Origin: a bacterium
GTDB lineage: Bacteria > Pseudomonadota > Gammaproteobacteria > GCA-002705445 > GCA-002716945
Length of the DNA: 64,000 nt
NCBI GenBank assembly: GCA_029979505.1
Contig: JAPOHH010000002.1
Coordinates: 64,118-128,117 of the forward strand
Direction: 5' to 3'
The notes below the pieces were generated by a model, which made no database searches, was not told the DNA's origin, and saw only the letters and a program-made list of their open reading frames with translations. Positions 9,150 to 18,893 of the stretch are shown piece after piece. Each line of letters starts with the position of its first letter. The stretch's first letter is position 1. The translations under genes and the position numbers were made by a program.

Positions 9150-9716
9150 TCATGGACTTACCCATGTATCACTTTCTTTATTATTTATGAAAATATTTGC
9201 TCTTCTATGTCCTTCTCTTTTTAAAAATAACCAATCTAGTTTTTCTAACTTTACATCTACCACGCAAAAATTATCACTAACAGAAGAAAATATAGTTTTA
9301 GAAAAATCATTATAGCTTTTAATCTGTGTCCCTGGTGGTGGATTTTGAAAGTAACATTCTTTTGACATATCATTCATATTATTCCATGAGGCAATAGACC
9401 TGGTATTTTTGCGATTGATTTCAGCATGACCAAAGCATCTAATCTGTATTTTCAGAGACTTGCTGTAAAATACACAGCATACATATGGATTTTCATTTAT
9501 ATCTTTTATTTTATCAGCATGTGAATTTGTATGAAAAGTTAGAATGTTAGTTAATGAATCATAACCGCGTAAAACAACCGTTCTTCCTGTAGGGTAGATT
9601 CCATGGGAACATAGTGTAAAAGTTCTAAAATCAGACTTTCTATTTTTAACTCCTTCAGAGAGATTATATGAAATGTTTTCTCTTACATTTTCTAATGTTT
9701 CTAGTTTATTATCCAT
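9150..9716 (-). CDS. pyridoxamine 5'-phosphate oxidase-like FMN-binding protein
   Basis: A 188-residue split-beta-barrel flavoprotein of the PNPOx-like superfamily. Recognisable parts are the early strand FRTFTLCSHG, then TGRTVVLRGYD, LTFHTNSHADKI (FMN-phosphate region), a SWNNMNDMS helix and the NPPPGTQI segment, ending with LDWLFLKREGHRRA. It is related to Alr4036-type oxidoreductases; the substrate is unknown and it is probably not the vitamin B6 enzyme PdxH itself. The ATG at 9716 has AAGGA eight bases upstream; an alternative is 9722. It lies antisense between tRNA-Leu and nuoA, an insertion in otherwise co-directional core genes. Confidence 0.8.
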   Translation of the reverse strand: MDNKLETLENVRENISYNLSEGVKNRKSDFRTFTLCSHGIYPTGRTVVLRGYDSLTNILTFHTNSHADKIKDINENPYVCCVFYSKSLKIQIRCFGHAEINRKNTRSIASWNNMNDMSKECYFQNPPPGTQIKSYNDFSKTIFSSVSDNFCVVDVKLEKLDWLFLKREGHRRANIFINNKESDTWVSP

Positions 9717-9760
9717 TACCATCCTTCTATAATGCCTCTTATATTTGTATATATATAGGA

Positions 9761-9774
9761 TATAATAAGTCATG
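9761..9774 (+). promoter_or_regulatory. nuoA promoter -10 immediately before the start codon
   Basis: A perfect TATAAT (9761-9766) is followed by five bases and then the nuoA ATG at 9772. Transcription starting about seven bases past the -10 would begin at or next to the ATG, giving a leaderless nuo mRNA. No Shine-Dalgarno of normal spacing is visible (AGGA at 9757-9760 would not be transcribed). The -35 is poor. Confidence 0.5.
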
Positions 9775-10128
9775 TTATTTGAATATCTACCCATATTAAT
9801 ATTTTTACTGCTTGCACTCGCGTTTGCAGTTGTTATGTTATCTGCCGGATTCTTTTTCGGTGGCAGCAATCCTGATGATGAAAAAAATTCTCCTTATGAA
9901 TGTGGATTCGAGCCTTTTGAAGATAGTCGTATGAAGTTTGATGTTAGATTTTATCTAGTTGCTATTCTTTTTATAATTTTTGATTTGGAGATTGCATTCC
10001 TCTTTCCATGGGCTGTTGTTTTGGATCATATTGGTTACGAAGGCTTTTTAGCTATGGCAATATTTCTGTTTATTTTACTTGTTGGGTTTATATATGAGTG
10101 GAAAAAGGGTGCATTGGAATGGGATTAG
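9772..10128 (+). CDS. nuoA: NADH-quinone oxidoreductase subunit A
   Basis: Membrane subunit of complex I near the quinone site. The 118 residues form three helices, with the conserved loop [21 protein letters not shown] between helices 1 and 2 and [12 protein letters not shown]-like [13 protein letters not shown] in helix 2. It is the first gene of the 14-gene nuo operon. It overlaps nuoB by ten bases. Its ATG follows a TATAAT by five bases, suggesting a leaderless start. Confidence 0.95.
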   Translation: MLFEYLPILIFLLLALAFAVVMLSAGFFFGGSNPDDEKNSPYECGFEPFEDSRMKFDVRFYLVAILFIIFDLEIAFLFPWAVVLDHIGYEGFLAMAIFLFILLVGFIYEWKKGALEWD

Positions 10129-10598
10129 AAAATATAAAAAGAGATGGTTTTGTTCTAGCGGATTCTGATAGTTTATTTGATTGGGCTCGAACAGGTTCAC
10201 TTTGGCCAATGACATTTGGTCTTGCATGTTGTGCTGTTGAAATGATGCACGCAGGTGCGTCAAGATATGATCTAGATAGATTCGGTATGTTATTTAGACC
10301 TAGCCCAAGACAATCTGATGTTATGATTGTAGCTGGAACACTCGTTAATAAAATGGCTCCGGCTTTAAGAAAAGTATATGATCAAATGGCAGATCCAAAG
10401 TGGGTAATTTCTATGGGTTCTTGTGCAAATGGAGGTGGATATTATCACTATTCTTATTCAGTCGTAAGAGGTTGCGACAGAATTGTTCCAGTTGATGTAT
10501 ATGTACCTGGATGTCCTCCCACAGCTGAAGCACTTTTATACGGTATCCTCCAACTACAAAATAAAATTAGAAACAAAAATAGAATAAAAATCAAATAA
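10119..10598 (+). CDS. nuoB: NADH-quinone oxidoreductase subunit B
   Basis: Peripheral-arm subunit carrying Fe-S cluster N2, which passes electrons to quinone. Ligands are visible as the tandem pair in [10 protein letters not shown], the cysteine in GSCANGGG and the one in [10 protein letters not shown]. Conserved [12 protein letters not shown] and PKWVISMG confirm the family. ATG 10119 lies inside the end of nuoA; a GTG at 10098 is possible but less likely. The [23 protein letters not shown] region reads closer to alphaproteobacterial or mitochondrial-type NuoB than to the E. coli form. Confidence 0.95.
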   Translation: MGLENIKRDGFVLADSDSLFDWARTGSLWPMTFGLACCAVEMMHAGASRYDLDRFGMLFRPSPRQSDVMIVAGTLVNKMAPALRKVYDQMADPKWVISMGSCANGGGYYHYSYSVVRGCDRIVPVDVYVPGCPPTAEALLYGILQLQNKIRNKNRIKIK

Positions 10599-10601
10599 CT
10601 T

Positions 10602-11246
10602 ATGAACAAGATTAAGAAACTCGTAGATGAGCTTGTTGTAGACTATTCAAATTATGATATGGTCACTCTTACTGTTGAAAAATCTAAGCTTAAAAAACTT
10701 CTTAAGACACTAAAAGAATCACAAGATTTGAAATTTACACAATTGATTGATCTTTGTGCTGTAGATTTTATTGATTATGGAAAATCAGAATGGGAAACAA
10801 AAGAAGCCACTTCATCTGGATACAATAGAGGCATTTATCCTCAATCACATAGCAGAATTGACTTTATTAATGAAGATGAAGTTGAAGAATATAAACTAAC
10901 AGTTGTCTATCATCTTCTATCAATGGATTTTAATATGCGTATTAGAGTTAAATGTAATCTCGATAAAGATTCTTTAATAATTCCATCTGTAACAGAAATT
11001 TTTGCGTCTGCAGATTGGTATGAGAGAGAGGCATATGATTTATTTGGAGTTTTATTTGAGGGTCACAAGGATTTAAGAAGGATACTTACAGACTATGGTT
11101 TTATTGGACATCCATTTAGGAAAAAATTTCCATTAACGGGAAATACACAGGTGACATATGACCCCGAACAAAAAAAAGTAATAAATCAACCTGTTGATAT
11201 AACCCCAAGAACACTTGTACCAAAGGTTATAAGGAAAAGGAAATGA
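10602..11246 (+). CDS. nuoC: NADH-quinone oxidoreductase subunit C
   Basis: 30-kDa-type peripheral subunit of complex I, 214 residues. The signature [27 protein letters not shown]-type region lies at about 137-165, followed by [12 protein letters not shown]. It is separate from nuoD here, unlike the fused nuoCD of enterics. The ATG comes three bases after the nuoB stop, and the end overlaps nuoD by four bases (ATGA). Confidence 0.95.
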   Translation: MNKIKKLVDELVVDYSNYDMVTLTVEKSKLKKLLKTLKESQDLKFTQLIDLCAVDFIDYGKSEWETKEATSSGYNRGIYPQSHSRIDFINEDEVEEYKLTVVYHLLSMDFNMRIRVKCNLDKDSLIIPSVTEIFASADWYEREAYDLFGVLFEGHKDLRRILTDYGFIGHPFRKKFPLTGNTQVTYDPEQKKVINQPVDITPRTLVPKVIRKRK

Positions 11247-12496
11247 GTGATTATAAAAATTTTACAATGAACTTTGGCCCGCAGCATCCAGCTGCACATG
11301 GTGTACTTAGGTTAATTTTGGAGATGGACGGAGAAGTAATACGTAGCGCTGATCCGCATATAGGTCTGCTGCACAGAGCTACTGAGAAGTTAGCAGAGTC
11401 CAAACCATATAATCAAAATATTGGATATATGGATCGGTTAGATTATGTATCTATGATGTGCAACGAACATGCTTATGTTTTGGCAATTGAAAATTTACTC
11501 AAATTAGATGTTCCTGAAAGAGCTCAGTATATCAGAGTGATGTTTGATGAAATTACAAGGATACTTAATCATTTGCTTTGGCTTGGAGCGCATGCGCTTG
11601 ATATTGGAGCTATGTCTGTATTTTTATATGCTTTTCGGGAGAGAGAAGATTTAATGGATTGTTATGAAGCAGTATCAGGTACAAGAATGCATGCTACTTA
11701 TTATAGACCAGGTGGAGTAGCAAAAGATTTACCCAAGATAATGCCAAAATTTATGATTAATAAAAATCATAATTTAGAACAAATTGAAAAGTTAAACTAT
11801 AACAGAGAAGGTACTCTTCTTGATTTTATAGATAGTTTTGTTGATCGATTCCCTGCAAATGTTGATGAATATGAAAACCTACTAACAGAAAATAGAATTT
11901 GGAAGCAAAGAACGGTTGGGATTGGTGTTGTTTCGCCTGAGCGCGCTGTGGACCTTGGATTTACAGGCCCTATGTTGAGAGGTTCTGGAGTAAGTTGGGA
12001 TCTTCGTAAAAAAGAACCCTACGAAGTATATAAAAAATTAAATTTTGATATCCCTGTTGGGACTGAAGGTGATTCGTATGACAGATATCTTGTTAGAATG
12101 CATGAAATGAGAGAATCAGCTAATATCATTAAACAGTGTTGTGACTGGTTAAAAAATGATAATGGTAAATATATTTCCTCGAACTCTAAGATTGCAGCAC
12201 CAGACAGGGATGACATGAAAGATAACATGGAATCACTGATTCATCATTTTAAATTATTTAGTGAGGGTTATTGCGTACCTGAAGGTGAAACGTATAGAGC
12301 AGTAGAGGCTCCAAAAGGAGAATTTGGAATTTATATGATATCTGATGGAGCAAATAAACCATACAGGTTAAAAATCAGAGCTCCTGGATTTCCACACCTA
12401 GCTGCACTTAACGAAATGTCAAAAGGACATATGCTCTCAGATGTAGTTACTATAATAGGTACTCAAGATATTGTTTTTGGTGAGATTGATAGATAA
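11243..12496 (+). CDS. nuoD: NADH-quinone oxidoreductase subunit D
   Basis: 49-kDa-type subunit, derived from [NiFe] hydrogenase large subunits, forming the quinone pocket with NuoB. The 417-residue protein opens with [15 protein letters not shown], whose histidines line the quinone site, continues with [12 protein letters not shown], and ends [24 protein letters not shown], the usual C-terminus. Length and motifs are complete. The start overlaps nuoC and the stop overlaps nuoE by one base. Confidence 0.97.
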   Translation: MSDYKNFTMNFGPQHPAAHGVLRLILEMDGEVIRSADPHIGLLHRATEKLAESKPYNQNIGYMDRLDYVSMMCNEHAYVLAIENLLKLDVPERAQYIRVMFDEITRILNHLLWLGAHALDIGAMSVFLYAFREREDLMDCYEAVSGTRMHATYYRPGGVAKDLPKIMPKFMINKNHNLEQIEKLNYNREGTLLDFIDSFVDRFPANVDEYENLLTENRIWKQRTVGIGVVSPERAVDLGFTGPMLRGSGVSWDLRKKEPYEVYKKLNFDIPVGTEGDSYDRYLVRMHEMRESANIIKQCCDWLKNDNGKYISSNSKIAAPDRDDMKDNMESLIHHFKLFSEGYCVPEGETYRAVEAPKGEFGIYMISDGANKPYRLKIRAPGFPHLAALNEMSKGHMLSDVVTIIGTQDIVFGEIDR

Positions 12497-12993
12497 TGAA
12501 TGATAAAAATAATTTTCCAGATAATCTTATAGAAGAAATTGATGCAATAAAATCTAAGTTTCCATCTGATAAAAGTAAATCAGCAATCATCGAATCATTA
12601 TTAATTATTCAACACCATAATAATGGATATTTAAATGAAGATTTAATCTCTTCTTTGGCTGATTTTTTAAATGTAACAAAAATAGATGTATATGAGGTTG
12701 CAACTTTTTATTCAATGTTTAATTTAAAACCTGTGGGTAAAAATATAATTTCAGTCTGTACAAATGTATCATGTATGTTGAGGAAATCTGATGATATGGT
12801 TAGTTACATTGAAAAAAAACTTAAAATTAAAGTTGGAGAATCCACTAAAGATAATAAATTTTATCTCAAGAATGAAATGGAGTGCCTTGCTGCTTGCAAT
12901 GGAGCACCTATGATGCAAATAAATCATATTAATTATGAAAATCTTACATATGATAAAATAGATAAGATATTAGATGAGATTAATAATGATTAA
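12496..12993 (+). CDS. nuoE: NADH-quinone oxidoreductase subunit E
   Basis: 24-kDa-type thioredoxin-fold subunit of the NADH dehydrogenase module with the [2Fe-2S] cluster N1a. The four ligands are seen as C-x4-C in VCTNVSC and C-x3-C in ECLAACNG, about 40 residues apart. The helical N-terminal part with EVATFYSMFNLKP is typical. The length is 165 residues. It shares its first base with the nuoD stop and overlaps nuoF by eight bases. Confidence 0.95.
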   Translation: MNDKNNFPDNLIEEIDAIKSKFPSDKSKSAIIESLLIIQHHNNGYLNEDLISSLADFLNVTKIDVYEVATFYSMFNLKPVGKNIISVCTNVSCMLRKSDDMVSYIEKKLKIKVGESTKDNKFYLKNEMECLAACNGAPMMQINHINYENLTYDKIDKILDEINND

Positions 12994-14251
12994 AGTATGC
13001 ACTTCAACTTTCTCTCTTGCTAACCCATCAAGCATTAATACTTATCTTGAGCAAGGCGGATATAGTGCATGGAAGAAAATTATTAAGGATAAAACACCCA
13101 AGTCCGAAATTATTCAATTAATTAAGCAATCTGGATTAAAAGGTAAAGGAGGCGCGGGATTTTTAACTGGGTTGAAGTGGTCTTTTATTAACTCAAATGA
13201 AAAGCAAAGATATTTAGTCTGTAACTCCGATGAGAGTGAGCCAGGTACGTGCAAAGATAGAGATATCCTTAGATATAATCCCCATTCCGTGATTGAGGGA
13301 ATGTTGATAGCTTGTTATGCAATAGGTGCATCAGTTGGTTATAACTATTTAAGAGGTGAGTTTATTGGTGATCAATGGGTTGTTTTTAATAATGCAGTAA
13401 AAGAAGCACATGAATATAATCTCATTGGGAATAAAATTTTAACTTCTGATGTTTCTATAGATATAATTCCTCTCATTGGCGCTGGCGCATATATAGTTGG
13501 GGAAGAAACTGCAATGCTAGAATCAATTGAAGGAAAGCGAGGCATGCCTAGAATAAAACCGCCTTTTCCAGCTGTCCAAGGACTGTATGGAAAACCAACT
13601 ATTATTAATAACACAGAAACACTTGCGACTGTTCCATACATAATAAAAAATGGAGAAGTATGGTATAAAAATCTTGGAATAAATGATTCTGTTGGTGTAA
13701 AAATGTTCTGTATGAGTGGACATTTGAATCAACCAGATGTCATAGAAGCACCACTTGGCATTCCATTTAGTAAATTATTAGATCAATGTGGTGGAATTCT
13801 AGATAATAAAAAACTGAAAGCTGTTATACCTGGTGGTTCATCTGTGCCAGTTGTTAAAGGGCAAGACATAATTGATACTCCGATGGATTATGAATCTCTC
13901 ATGTCAATAGGCACTATGCTAGGATCTGGAGGAATAATTGTTATGGACGAATCCACTTGTATGGTTTCTGTGCTTGAGAGAATATCAAGATTTTATTATG
14001 CAGAATCTTGCGGTCAATGTACCCCATGTAGAGAAGGAACTGGATGGCTTTATAAGACATTAGTAAAAATTAAATCAGGCAAAGGTACTCAATCTGATTT
14101 GGATCTTCTAAATAGGGTTGCAAATCAAATTGAAGGTCACTGTATTTGCGCATTAGGTGATGCTGCAGCAATGCCTGTGATAAGTTTTCTTAAAAACTTT
14201 TGGAATGAATTTGAATATTTTGTAGATAAAAAACAATCGATGGTTATCTAA
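12986..14251 (+). CDS. nuoF: NADH-quinone oxidoreductase subunit F
   Basis: 51-kDa-type subunit that binds FMN and NADH and holds the [4Fe-4S] cluster N3, the electron entry point of complex I. The FMN/NADH glycine loop is GKGGAGFLTGLKW (about 47-59). The cluster ligands are SCGQCTPCREGT plus the cysteine in GHCICALGD. The ATG at 12986 is preferred, although an in-frame ATG at 12974 exists; both overlap nuoE. The length of about 421 residues is normal. nuoG starts at the next base after its stop. Confidence 0.95.
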   Translation: MIKVCTSTFSLANPSSINTYLEQGGYSAWKKIIKDKTPKSEIIQLIKQSGLKGKGGAGFLTGLKWSFINSNEKQRYLVCNSDESEPGTCKDRDILRYNPHSVIEGMLIACYAIGASVGYNYLRGEFIGDQWVVFNNAVKEAHEYNLIGNKILTSDVSIDIIPLIGAGAYIVGEETAMLESIEGKRGMPRIKPPFPAVQGLYGKPTIINNTETLATVPYIIKNGEVWYKNLGINDSVGVKMFCMSGHLNQPDVIEAPLGIPFSKLLDQCGGILDNKKLKAVIPGGSSVPVVKGQDIIDTPMDYESLMSIGTMLGSGGIIVMDESTCMVSVLERISRFYYAESCGQCTPCREGTGWLYKTLVKIKSGKGTQSDLDLLNRVANQIEGHCICALGDAAAMPVISFLKNFWNEFEYFVDKKQSMVI

Positions 14252-16492
14252 ATGGAAATATATATAAATAATAACAAATATGAAGCTTTTGATAATGAAA
14301 CTATAATTCAAGTTACAGATCGTCTTAATATACATATTCCAAGATTCTGTTACCACAAACGACTAAGCATTGTAGCCAGCTGTAGAATGTGTCTTGTAGA
14401 GATCGAAGGTGCTAAATTCCCACAACCTGCATGTTCTACAATAGTAAGGGATGGCATGAAAATTAATACTACAGGCAAAGCAACAGAAGATGCTCAGAAA
14501 AGTACTATGGAGTTTCTTTTGATAAATCATCCCTTGGATTGTCCAGTATGTGACCAAGCAGGCGAGTGCGAACTCCAGGATGTCTCTCTGGACCATGGAA
14601 GTTATAAATCTAATTATAATGAGATGAAGCGAACTGTAATTGATAATGATATAGGCAGTTTAGTTACAACTGAAATGACGAGATGTATACACTGTAGTCG
14701 ATGTGTTCGCTTTGGCGAAGAAGTCGCAGGCATAAAAGAACTTGGAATGACTGGAAGAGGTGAGGATACTAAAATTGAGACATTTATTAACCAAAGTCTT
14801 ACTTCTGAATTATCAGGAAATGTTATTGATTTATGCCCAGTTGGTGCATTAAATAATAACCTATACAAGTACAGCGCAAGAACATGGGATTTAGAACAAA
14901 AAAACTCGATATCACCTAATGACTGTTTAGGTTCAAATATTTATTACCACACTTATAGAAACTCTATCAAAAGAGCTATCCCAAAAGAAAACGAGCAAAT
15001 AAATTTATCATGGCTATCTGATAGAGATAGATTTTGTCATGAGGGAGTTGAATCTAGTGAAAGGATATTTGTACCATTGATAAAAAGTAATGATAAGCTT
15101 ATTGAATCTGAACTCGAATCATTATACTCAATCGCATCAGAAAAAATAAAACAGTTTTCTCCGAATATTACAGCTGTTATGTCAGCACAGTCCTCATGTG
15201 AGGAAATGTACATATTTCAGAAAATTTTAAGAGAAAATGGTATTACTAATATTGATCATCGCACTAAAGAATGTGACTTTAGATATCAAGCTAACTACCC
15301 TATCTTTCCATCATTTGATATTAAAATTAATGATATAGCTGCTATGGATAATATAATTCTAGTAAATGTAAATATAAGCAAGGAATTTCCAATTTTATCA
15401 ATTTATTTAAGAGATGCCATAAAAAATAATTCTACAAAAATAATTTCACTTGCAACTTACGAGTATTCTGAAAATTTTCATACTGATATACATGAAGTAT
15501 TAAGTCCTGTTGAACTTGAGAGATACCTTAATTCAAGCTCCAATAATCAATTAGCTAGCATTAAAAGCAATCAAAAGAATTTAATTATTGTAGGACCATC
15601 ATCAAGTTATTTACAAAACTATTCTGAAATACTTAACAGTGTAAGTGAATTTGCACAACTATCTGATTCAAAGTTAGCCTTGCTAGGTGATTTGAGTAAT
15701 TCGTCTGGAGCATGGGCTATGGGTATTGTCCCTCATCGTTTACCAGGAGGAATAGACTATGATAAGTGCATCAATGCTAATTATGAATCATCATTTCCAT
15801 CTAATGACATATTCATAGTTTATAATTTAGAACCTGAATATGATTTTTCTAATGATATTGAAATACTTGATAAACTGAAAAAATCTAAATTTAATATTTT
15901 CTTTTCATCATACATTACAGATGCAATCGAAAAATATGCAGATATTATATTTCCCCTTGCTGTACAACAAGAATCAATGGGAACTTATATTAATACAAAT
16001 AAGCAGTTACAAAAATTCAAAGCTGTACTATCTCCAAAAGGTCATGCTAAACCAGGGGTAGATTTATTATTGAGTATATCTAAAGAATTGAAGATGGACA
16101 TATCAAATGAAAAAATTTCTCAAGAAATCAGTGATATATTATCTTCTATAAGCTCAAATGATAATTATATATTTACCGATAACCTAAAGAATAATTACGA
16201 AAAAGAAATGTTAGAAAAATATATTATTAGAAGCCCAAATACAAATAATCCAACATTAAGAAGATGTGAATCATTATTAAACACACATGATAATGATAAC
16301 TTTATGAGCTTACCATTAAATATTAATATAACAGAAAATACGAAAATTACTTTTACAGAGCATAGTAATAAAATTAAAATAAACGCAAAAATAAAGACAC
16401 ATACAAAACCTGAAAATACTGTTTTAGTGAAGCTTAGTGGAAGATATAAACAAACACTTGGTAGCTGTAGTACAGTTATAAATATAGAGTGA
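14252..16492 (+). CDS. nuoG: NADH-quinone oxidoreductase subunit G
   Basis: 75-kDa-type subunit carrying three Fe-S clusters. The N-terminal ferredoxin part has C-x-x-C spacing around CRMCLVE with [23 protein letters not shown] provides the His-ligated [4Fe-4S] cluster; [10 protein letters not shown] plus LCPVGAL gives the third. The extra N7 cluster of the E. coli protein is absent: only one cysteine (NDCLGSN) remains where CxxCxxxC would be. The 746 residues are shorter than the 908 of E. coli, and the molybdopterin-oxidoreductase-like C-terminal half is divergent. It overlaps nuoH by one base of its stop. Confidence 0.95.
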   Translation: MEIYINNNKYEAFDNETIIQVTDRLNIHIPRFCYHKRLSIVASCRMCLVEIEGAKFPQPACSTIVRDGMKINTTGKATEDAQKSTMEFLLINHPLDCPVCDQAGECELQDVSLDHGSYKSNYNEMKRTVIDNDIGSLVTTEMTRCIHCSRCVRFGEEVAGIKELGMTGRGEDTKIETFINQSLTSELSGNVIDLCPVGALNNNLYKYSARTWDLEQKNSISPNDCLGSNIYYHTYRNSIKRAIPKENEQINLSWLSDRDRFCHEGVESSERIFVPLIKSNDKLIESELESLYSIASEKIKQFSPNITAVMSAQSSCEEMYIFQKILRENGITNIDHRTKECDFRYQANYPIFPSFDIKINDIAAMDNIILVNVNISKEFPILSIYLRDAIKNNSTKIISLATYEYSENFHTDIHEVLSPVELERYLNSSSNNQLASIKSNQKNLIIVGPSSSYLQNYSEILNSVSEFAQLSDSKLALLGDLSNSSGAWAMGIVPHRLPGGIDYDKCINANYESSFPSNDIFIVYNLEPEYDFSNDIEILDKLKKSKFNIFFSSYITDAIEKYADIIFPLAVQQESMGTYINTNKQLQKFKAVLSPKGHAKPGVDLLLSISKELKMDISNEKISQEISDILSSISSNDNYIFTDNLKNNYEKEMLEKYIIRSPNTNNPTLRRCESLLNTHDNDNFMSLPLNINITENTKITFTEHSNKIKINAKIKTHTKPENTVLVKLSGRYKQTLGSCSTVINIE

Positions 16493-17505
16493 TGGAAACT
16501 GTTTTTTATATTGCAAAAACATTATTATCAATCTTGATTGTTGTCGTTCCTTTGTTTCTTATCGTTGCTTATGTTACTTATTCTGAGAGAAAGATAATTG
16601 GTTTTATGCAGTCAAGAATGGGGCCAATGAGAGTTGGTCCATCAGGTTTACTGCAACCTATTGCAGATGTGCTTAAATTAGTATCTAAAGAAATAATAAT
16701 ACCTACGAATGCTAACAAAGGAATTTTCCTTACAGCACCTATGTTAATGTTAGTCCCATCGCTAATGGTTTGGTCTGTTATTCCACTATCAGAGTATTTT
16801 ATCATTTCTAATATTAATGCAGGTTTATTGTTCATATTAGCTCTCACATCACTGAGTGTTTATGGTGTAATTCTTGCAGGTTGGGCCTCTAATTCAAAAT
16901 ATGCATTTCTTGGATCAATGAGATCTGCAGCGCAGATAATTGCATATGAAATAGCGATGGGCTTTGCACTTGTTGGCGTTCTAATGTTATCGGGAAGTTT
17001 AAATTTACAGAATATAATTTATGCTCAATCAGGAAATATTTTGAGTTGGTTTTGGCTACCCCTATTTCCATTATTTTTGATTTATTTTATTGCAGGCGTT
17101 GCAGAGACTAATAGAGCTCCATTTGATGTTTCAGAGGGTGAGTCAGAAATTGTAGCCGGGTTTCATGTTGAATATTCTGGAATGGCTTTCGCAATGTTCT
17201 TCCTTGCTGAATACATGAATCTAATTTTAATAAGCATTTTATGCAGTATAATGTTCTTTGGGGGCTGGCTATCACCATTTCAAGGCACGCCCATTGATTC
17301 ATATCTAGCATTCATACCCGGATTTTTCTGGTTAGCCTTAAAAACGTTAATATTTATATTTATATTTCTATGGCTAAGAGCTACTCTTCCGAGATATAGA
17401 TATGACCAGATTATGAGATTAGGATGGAAAGTTTTTTTACCAATTACTTTTTTTTGGCTTACCATTATAGGAATTATGATATATCTTGAGTACTTACCGT
17501 TATAA
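16492..17505 (+). CDS. nuoH: NADH-quinone oxidoreductase subunit H
   Basis: ND1-type membrane subunit that forms the quinone entry channel with NuoB and NuoD. The 337-residue protein has about eight helices, with the conserved [21 protein letters not shown] near the N-terminus, [26 protein letters not shown] in the large acidic loop, and [13 protein letters not shown] near the end. The ATG at 16492 is used; a GTG at 16489 is in frame but would add only one residue. It ends in TAATG with nuoI. Confidence 0.96.
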   Translation: METVFYIAKTLLSILIVVVPLFLIVAYVTYSERKIIGFMQSRMGPMRVGPSGLLQPIADVLKLVSKEIIIPTNANKGIFLTAPMLMLVPSLMVWSVIPLSEYFIISNINAGLLFILALTSLSVYGVILAGWASNSKYAFLGSMRSAAQIIAYEIAMGFALVGVLMLSGSLNLQNIIYAQSGNILSWFWLPLFPLFLIYFIAGVAETNRAPFDVSEGESEIVAGFHVEYSGMAFAMFFLAEYMNLILISILCSIMFFGGWLSPFQGTPIDSYLAFIPGFFWLALKTLIFIFIFLWLRATLPRYRYDQIMRLGWKVFLPITFFWLTIIGIMIYLEYLPL

Positions 17506-17993
17506 TGATGAAAAATATAATCAAATTTTTTAAAAGTCTATTCTTTATAGAGATTATCAAAGGTCTTAGGATTACAGGTAAAAAATTATATAAAAAACCT
17601 ATAACAATACAGTACCCAGATGAAAAAACTCCACTATCCAGCAGATTTCGTGGTTTACATGCTTTGAGAAAATATCCAAATGGAGAAGAGCGCTGCATAG
17701 GCTGTAAACTATGTGAGGCTGTCTGCCCAGCATTAGCAATTACAATAGAGACAGAAGAGAGAGAAAAAGATAAAACAAGACGTACAACAAAATATGATAT
17801 TGATTTATTTAAATGCATATATTGTGGTTTTTGTGAAGAAGCATGTCCTGTTGACGCAATAGTAGAAACAAGTATATTCGAATATCATTTTGAAAATAGA
17901 GAAGATAGTGTAATGAATAAGATAGACCTTTTAAAGATTGGTGACATGTATGAAAAAGAGGAATTGAAGGATAGAAGTGTGAATAATCTATGA
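17505..17993 (+). CDS. nuoI: NADH-quinone oxidoreductase subunit I
   Basis: 8Fe ferredoxin-type subunit carrying clusters N6a and N6b between NuoG and NuoB. Both ligand motifs are complete: [12 protein letters not shown] and [12 protein letters not shown]. The 162-residue length and the [17 protein letters not shown] approach are typical. It overlaps nuoH (TAATG) and nuoJ (ATGA). Confidence 0.97.
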   Translation: MMKNIIKFFKSLFFIEIIKGLRITGKKLYKKPITIQYPDEKTPLSSRFRGLHALRKYPNGEERCIGCKLCEAVCPALAITIETEEREKDKTRRTTKYDIDLFKCIYCGFCEEACPVDAIVETSIFEYHFENREDSVMNKIDLLKIGDMYEKEELKDRSVNNL

Positions 17994-18586
17994 ATATTGA
18001 ATTAATTACATTCTTTATATTTAGCTTTCTTCTTATCTTTACATGTTTAAAGGTAGTTACATCCTCAAACCCTGTACTGTCAGCAGTCAATCTTGTTTTT
18101 TCGTTTTTTTTATCTGCAGTTTTATGGCTTCTCCTTGGAGCAGAATTTTTATCAATCATCTTAATTTTAGTGTATGTAGGTGCAGTGATGGTCCTTTTCC
18201 TTTTTGTTGTAATGATGTTAGATATAAATATAGCAAAAAAAAGTGCAGCATATATTAATTATCTACCACTCGGAATAGGTATATTTATAGCATTTAATGC
18301 AATTATAATTTTCTTTTTTATAAACACATTTGAAAATATTGACTACAATGCTGTCAAAAATATTGAAATTATAAGCAAAAGTAATACTGAAAATCTTGGA
18401 TATTTGTTATTTACTAAATATCTAGTTGAATTTGAGATTGCTGGTTTGATTCTATTGTTAGGTATAATTTCTGCAATCGTACTCACATATAAAAAGAATC
18501 CAAAAAACAAATACCAAAATCCAACTAAACAAATTTCAGTCACTAAAAAAGATAGATTAAAAGTAATAACTGGACTAAAAGAATAA
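17990..18586 (+). CDS. nuoJ: NADH-quinone oxidoreductase subunit J
   Basis: ND6-type membrane subunit with five predicted helices over 198 residues. The family pattern [40 protein letters not shown] marks helices 2-3, including the helix that carries the pi-bulge in solved structures. The C-terminal part after the last helix is Lys-rich. The start overlaps nuoI by four bases and nuoK starts two bases after the stop. Confidence 0.93.
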   Translation: MNIELITFFIFSFLLIFTCLKVVTSSNPVLSAVNLVFSFFLSAVLWLLLGAEFLSIILILVYVGAVMVLFLFVVMMLDINIAKKSAAYINYLPLGIGIFIAFNAIIIFFFINTFENIDYNAVKNIEIISKSNTENLGYLLFTKYLVEFEIAGLILLLGIISAIVLTYKKNPKNKYQNPTKQISVTKKDRLKVITGLKE

Positions 18587-18587
18587 T

Positions 18588-18893
18588 ATGATTCCTATTA
18601 GCTATTATTTAATATTAAGCACAATTATATTTGCAATATCTATTGCGGGTATTTTTATTAATAGGAAAAATATTCTTATCCTATTAATGTCACTAGAATT
18701 AATGTTTTTATCAGTTAATTTTAATTTAATTACTCTTGGGAACTACCTAGGCGATCTTACAGGTCAAGTTTTTGTATTTTTTGTCCTAACAGTTGTTGCA
18801 GCAGAATCTGCCATTGGACTTGCTTTGCTTATAGTATTATTTAGAAATAAAAAATCTATAGATGTTGATGATTTGTCGGAGCTTAAAGGTTGA
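18588..18893 (+). CDS. nuoK: NADH-quinone oxidoreductase subunit K
   Basis: ND4L-type subunit of 101 residues with three helices. The two membrane glutamates of the proton pathway are seen in [12 protein letters not shown] (helix 2) and [12 protein letters not shown] (helix 3). Conserved [12 protein letters not shown] lies between them. The stop overlaps the TTG start of nuoL. Confidence 0.95.
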   Translation: MIPISYYLILSTIIFAISIAGIFINRKNILILLMSLELMFLSVNFNLITLGNYLGDLTGQVFVFFVLTVVAAESAIGLALLIVLFRNKKSIDVDDLSELKG

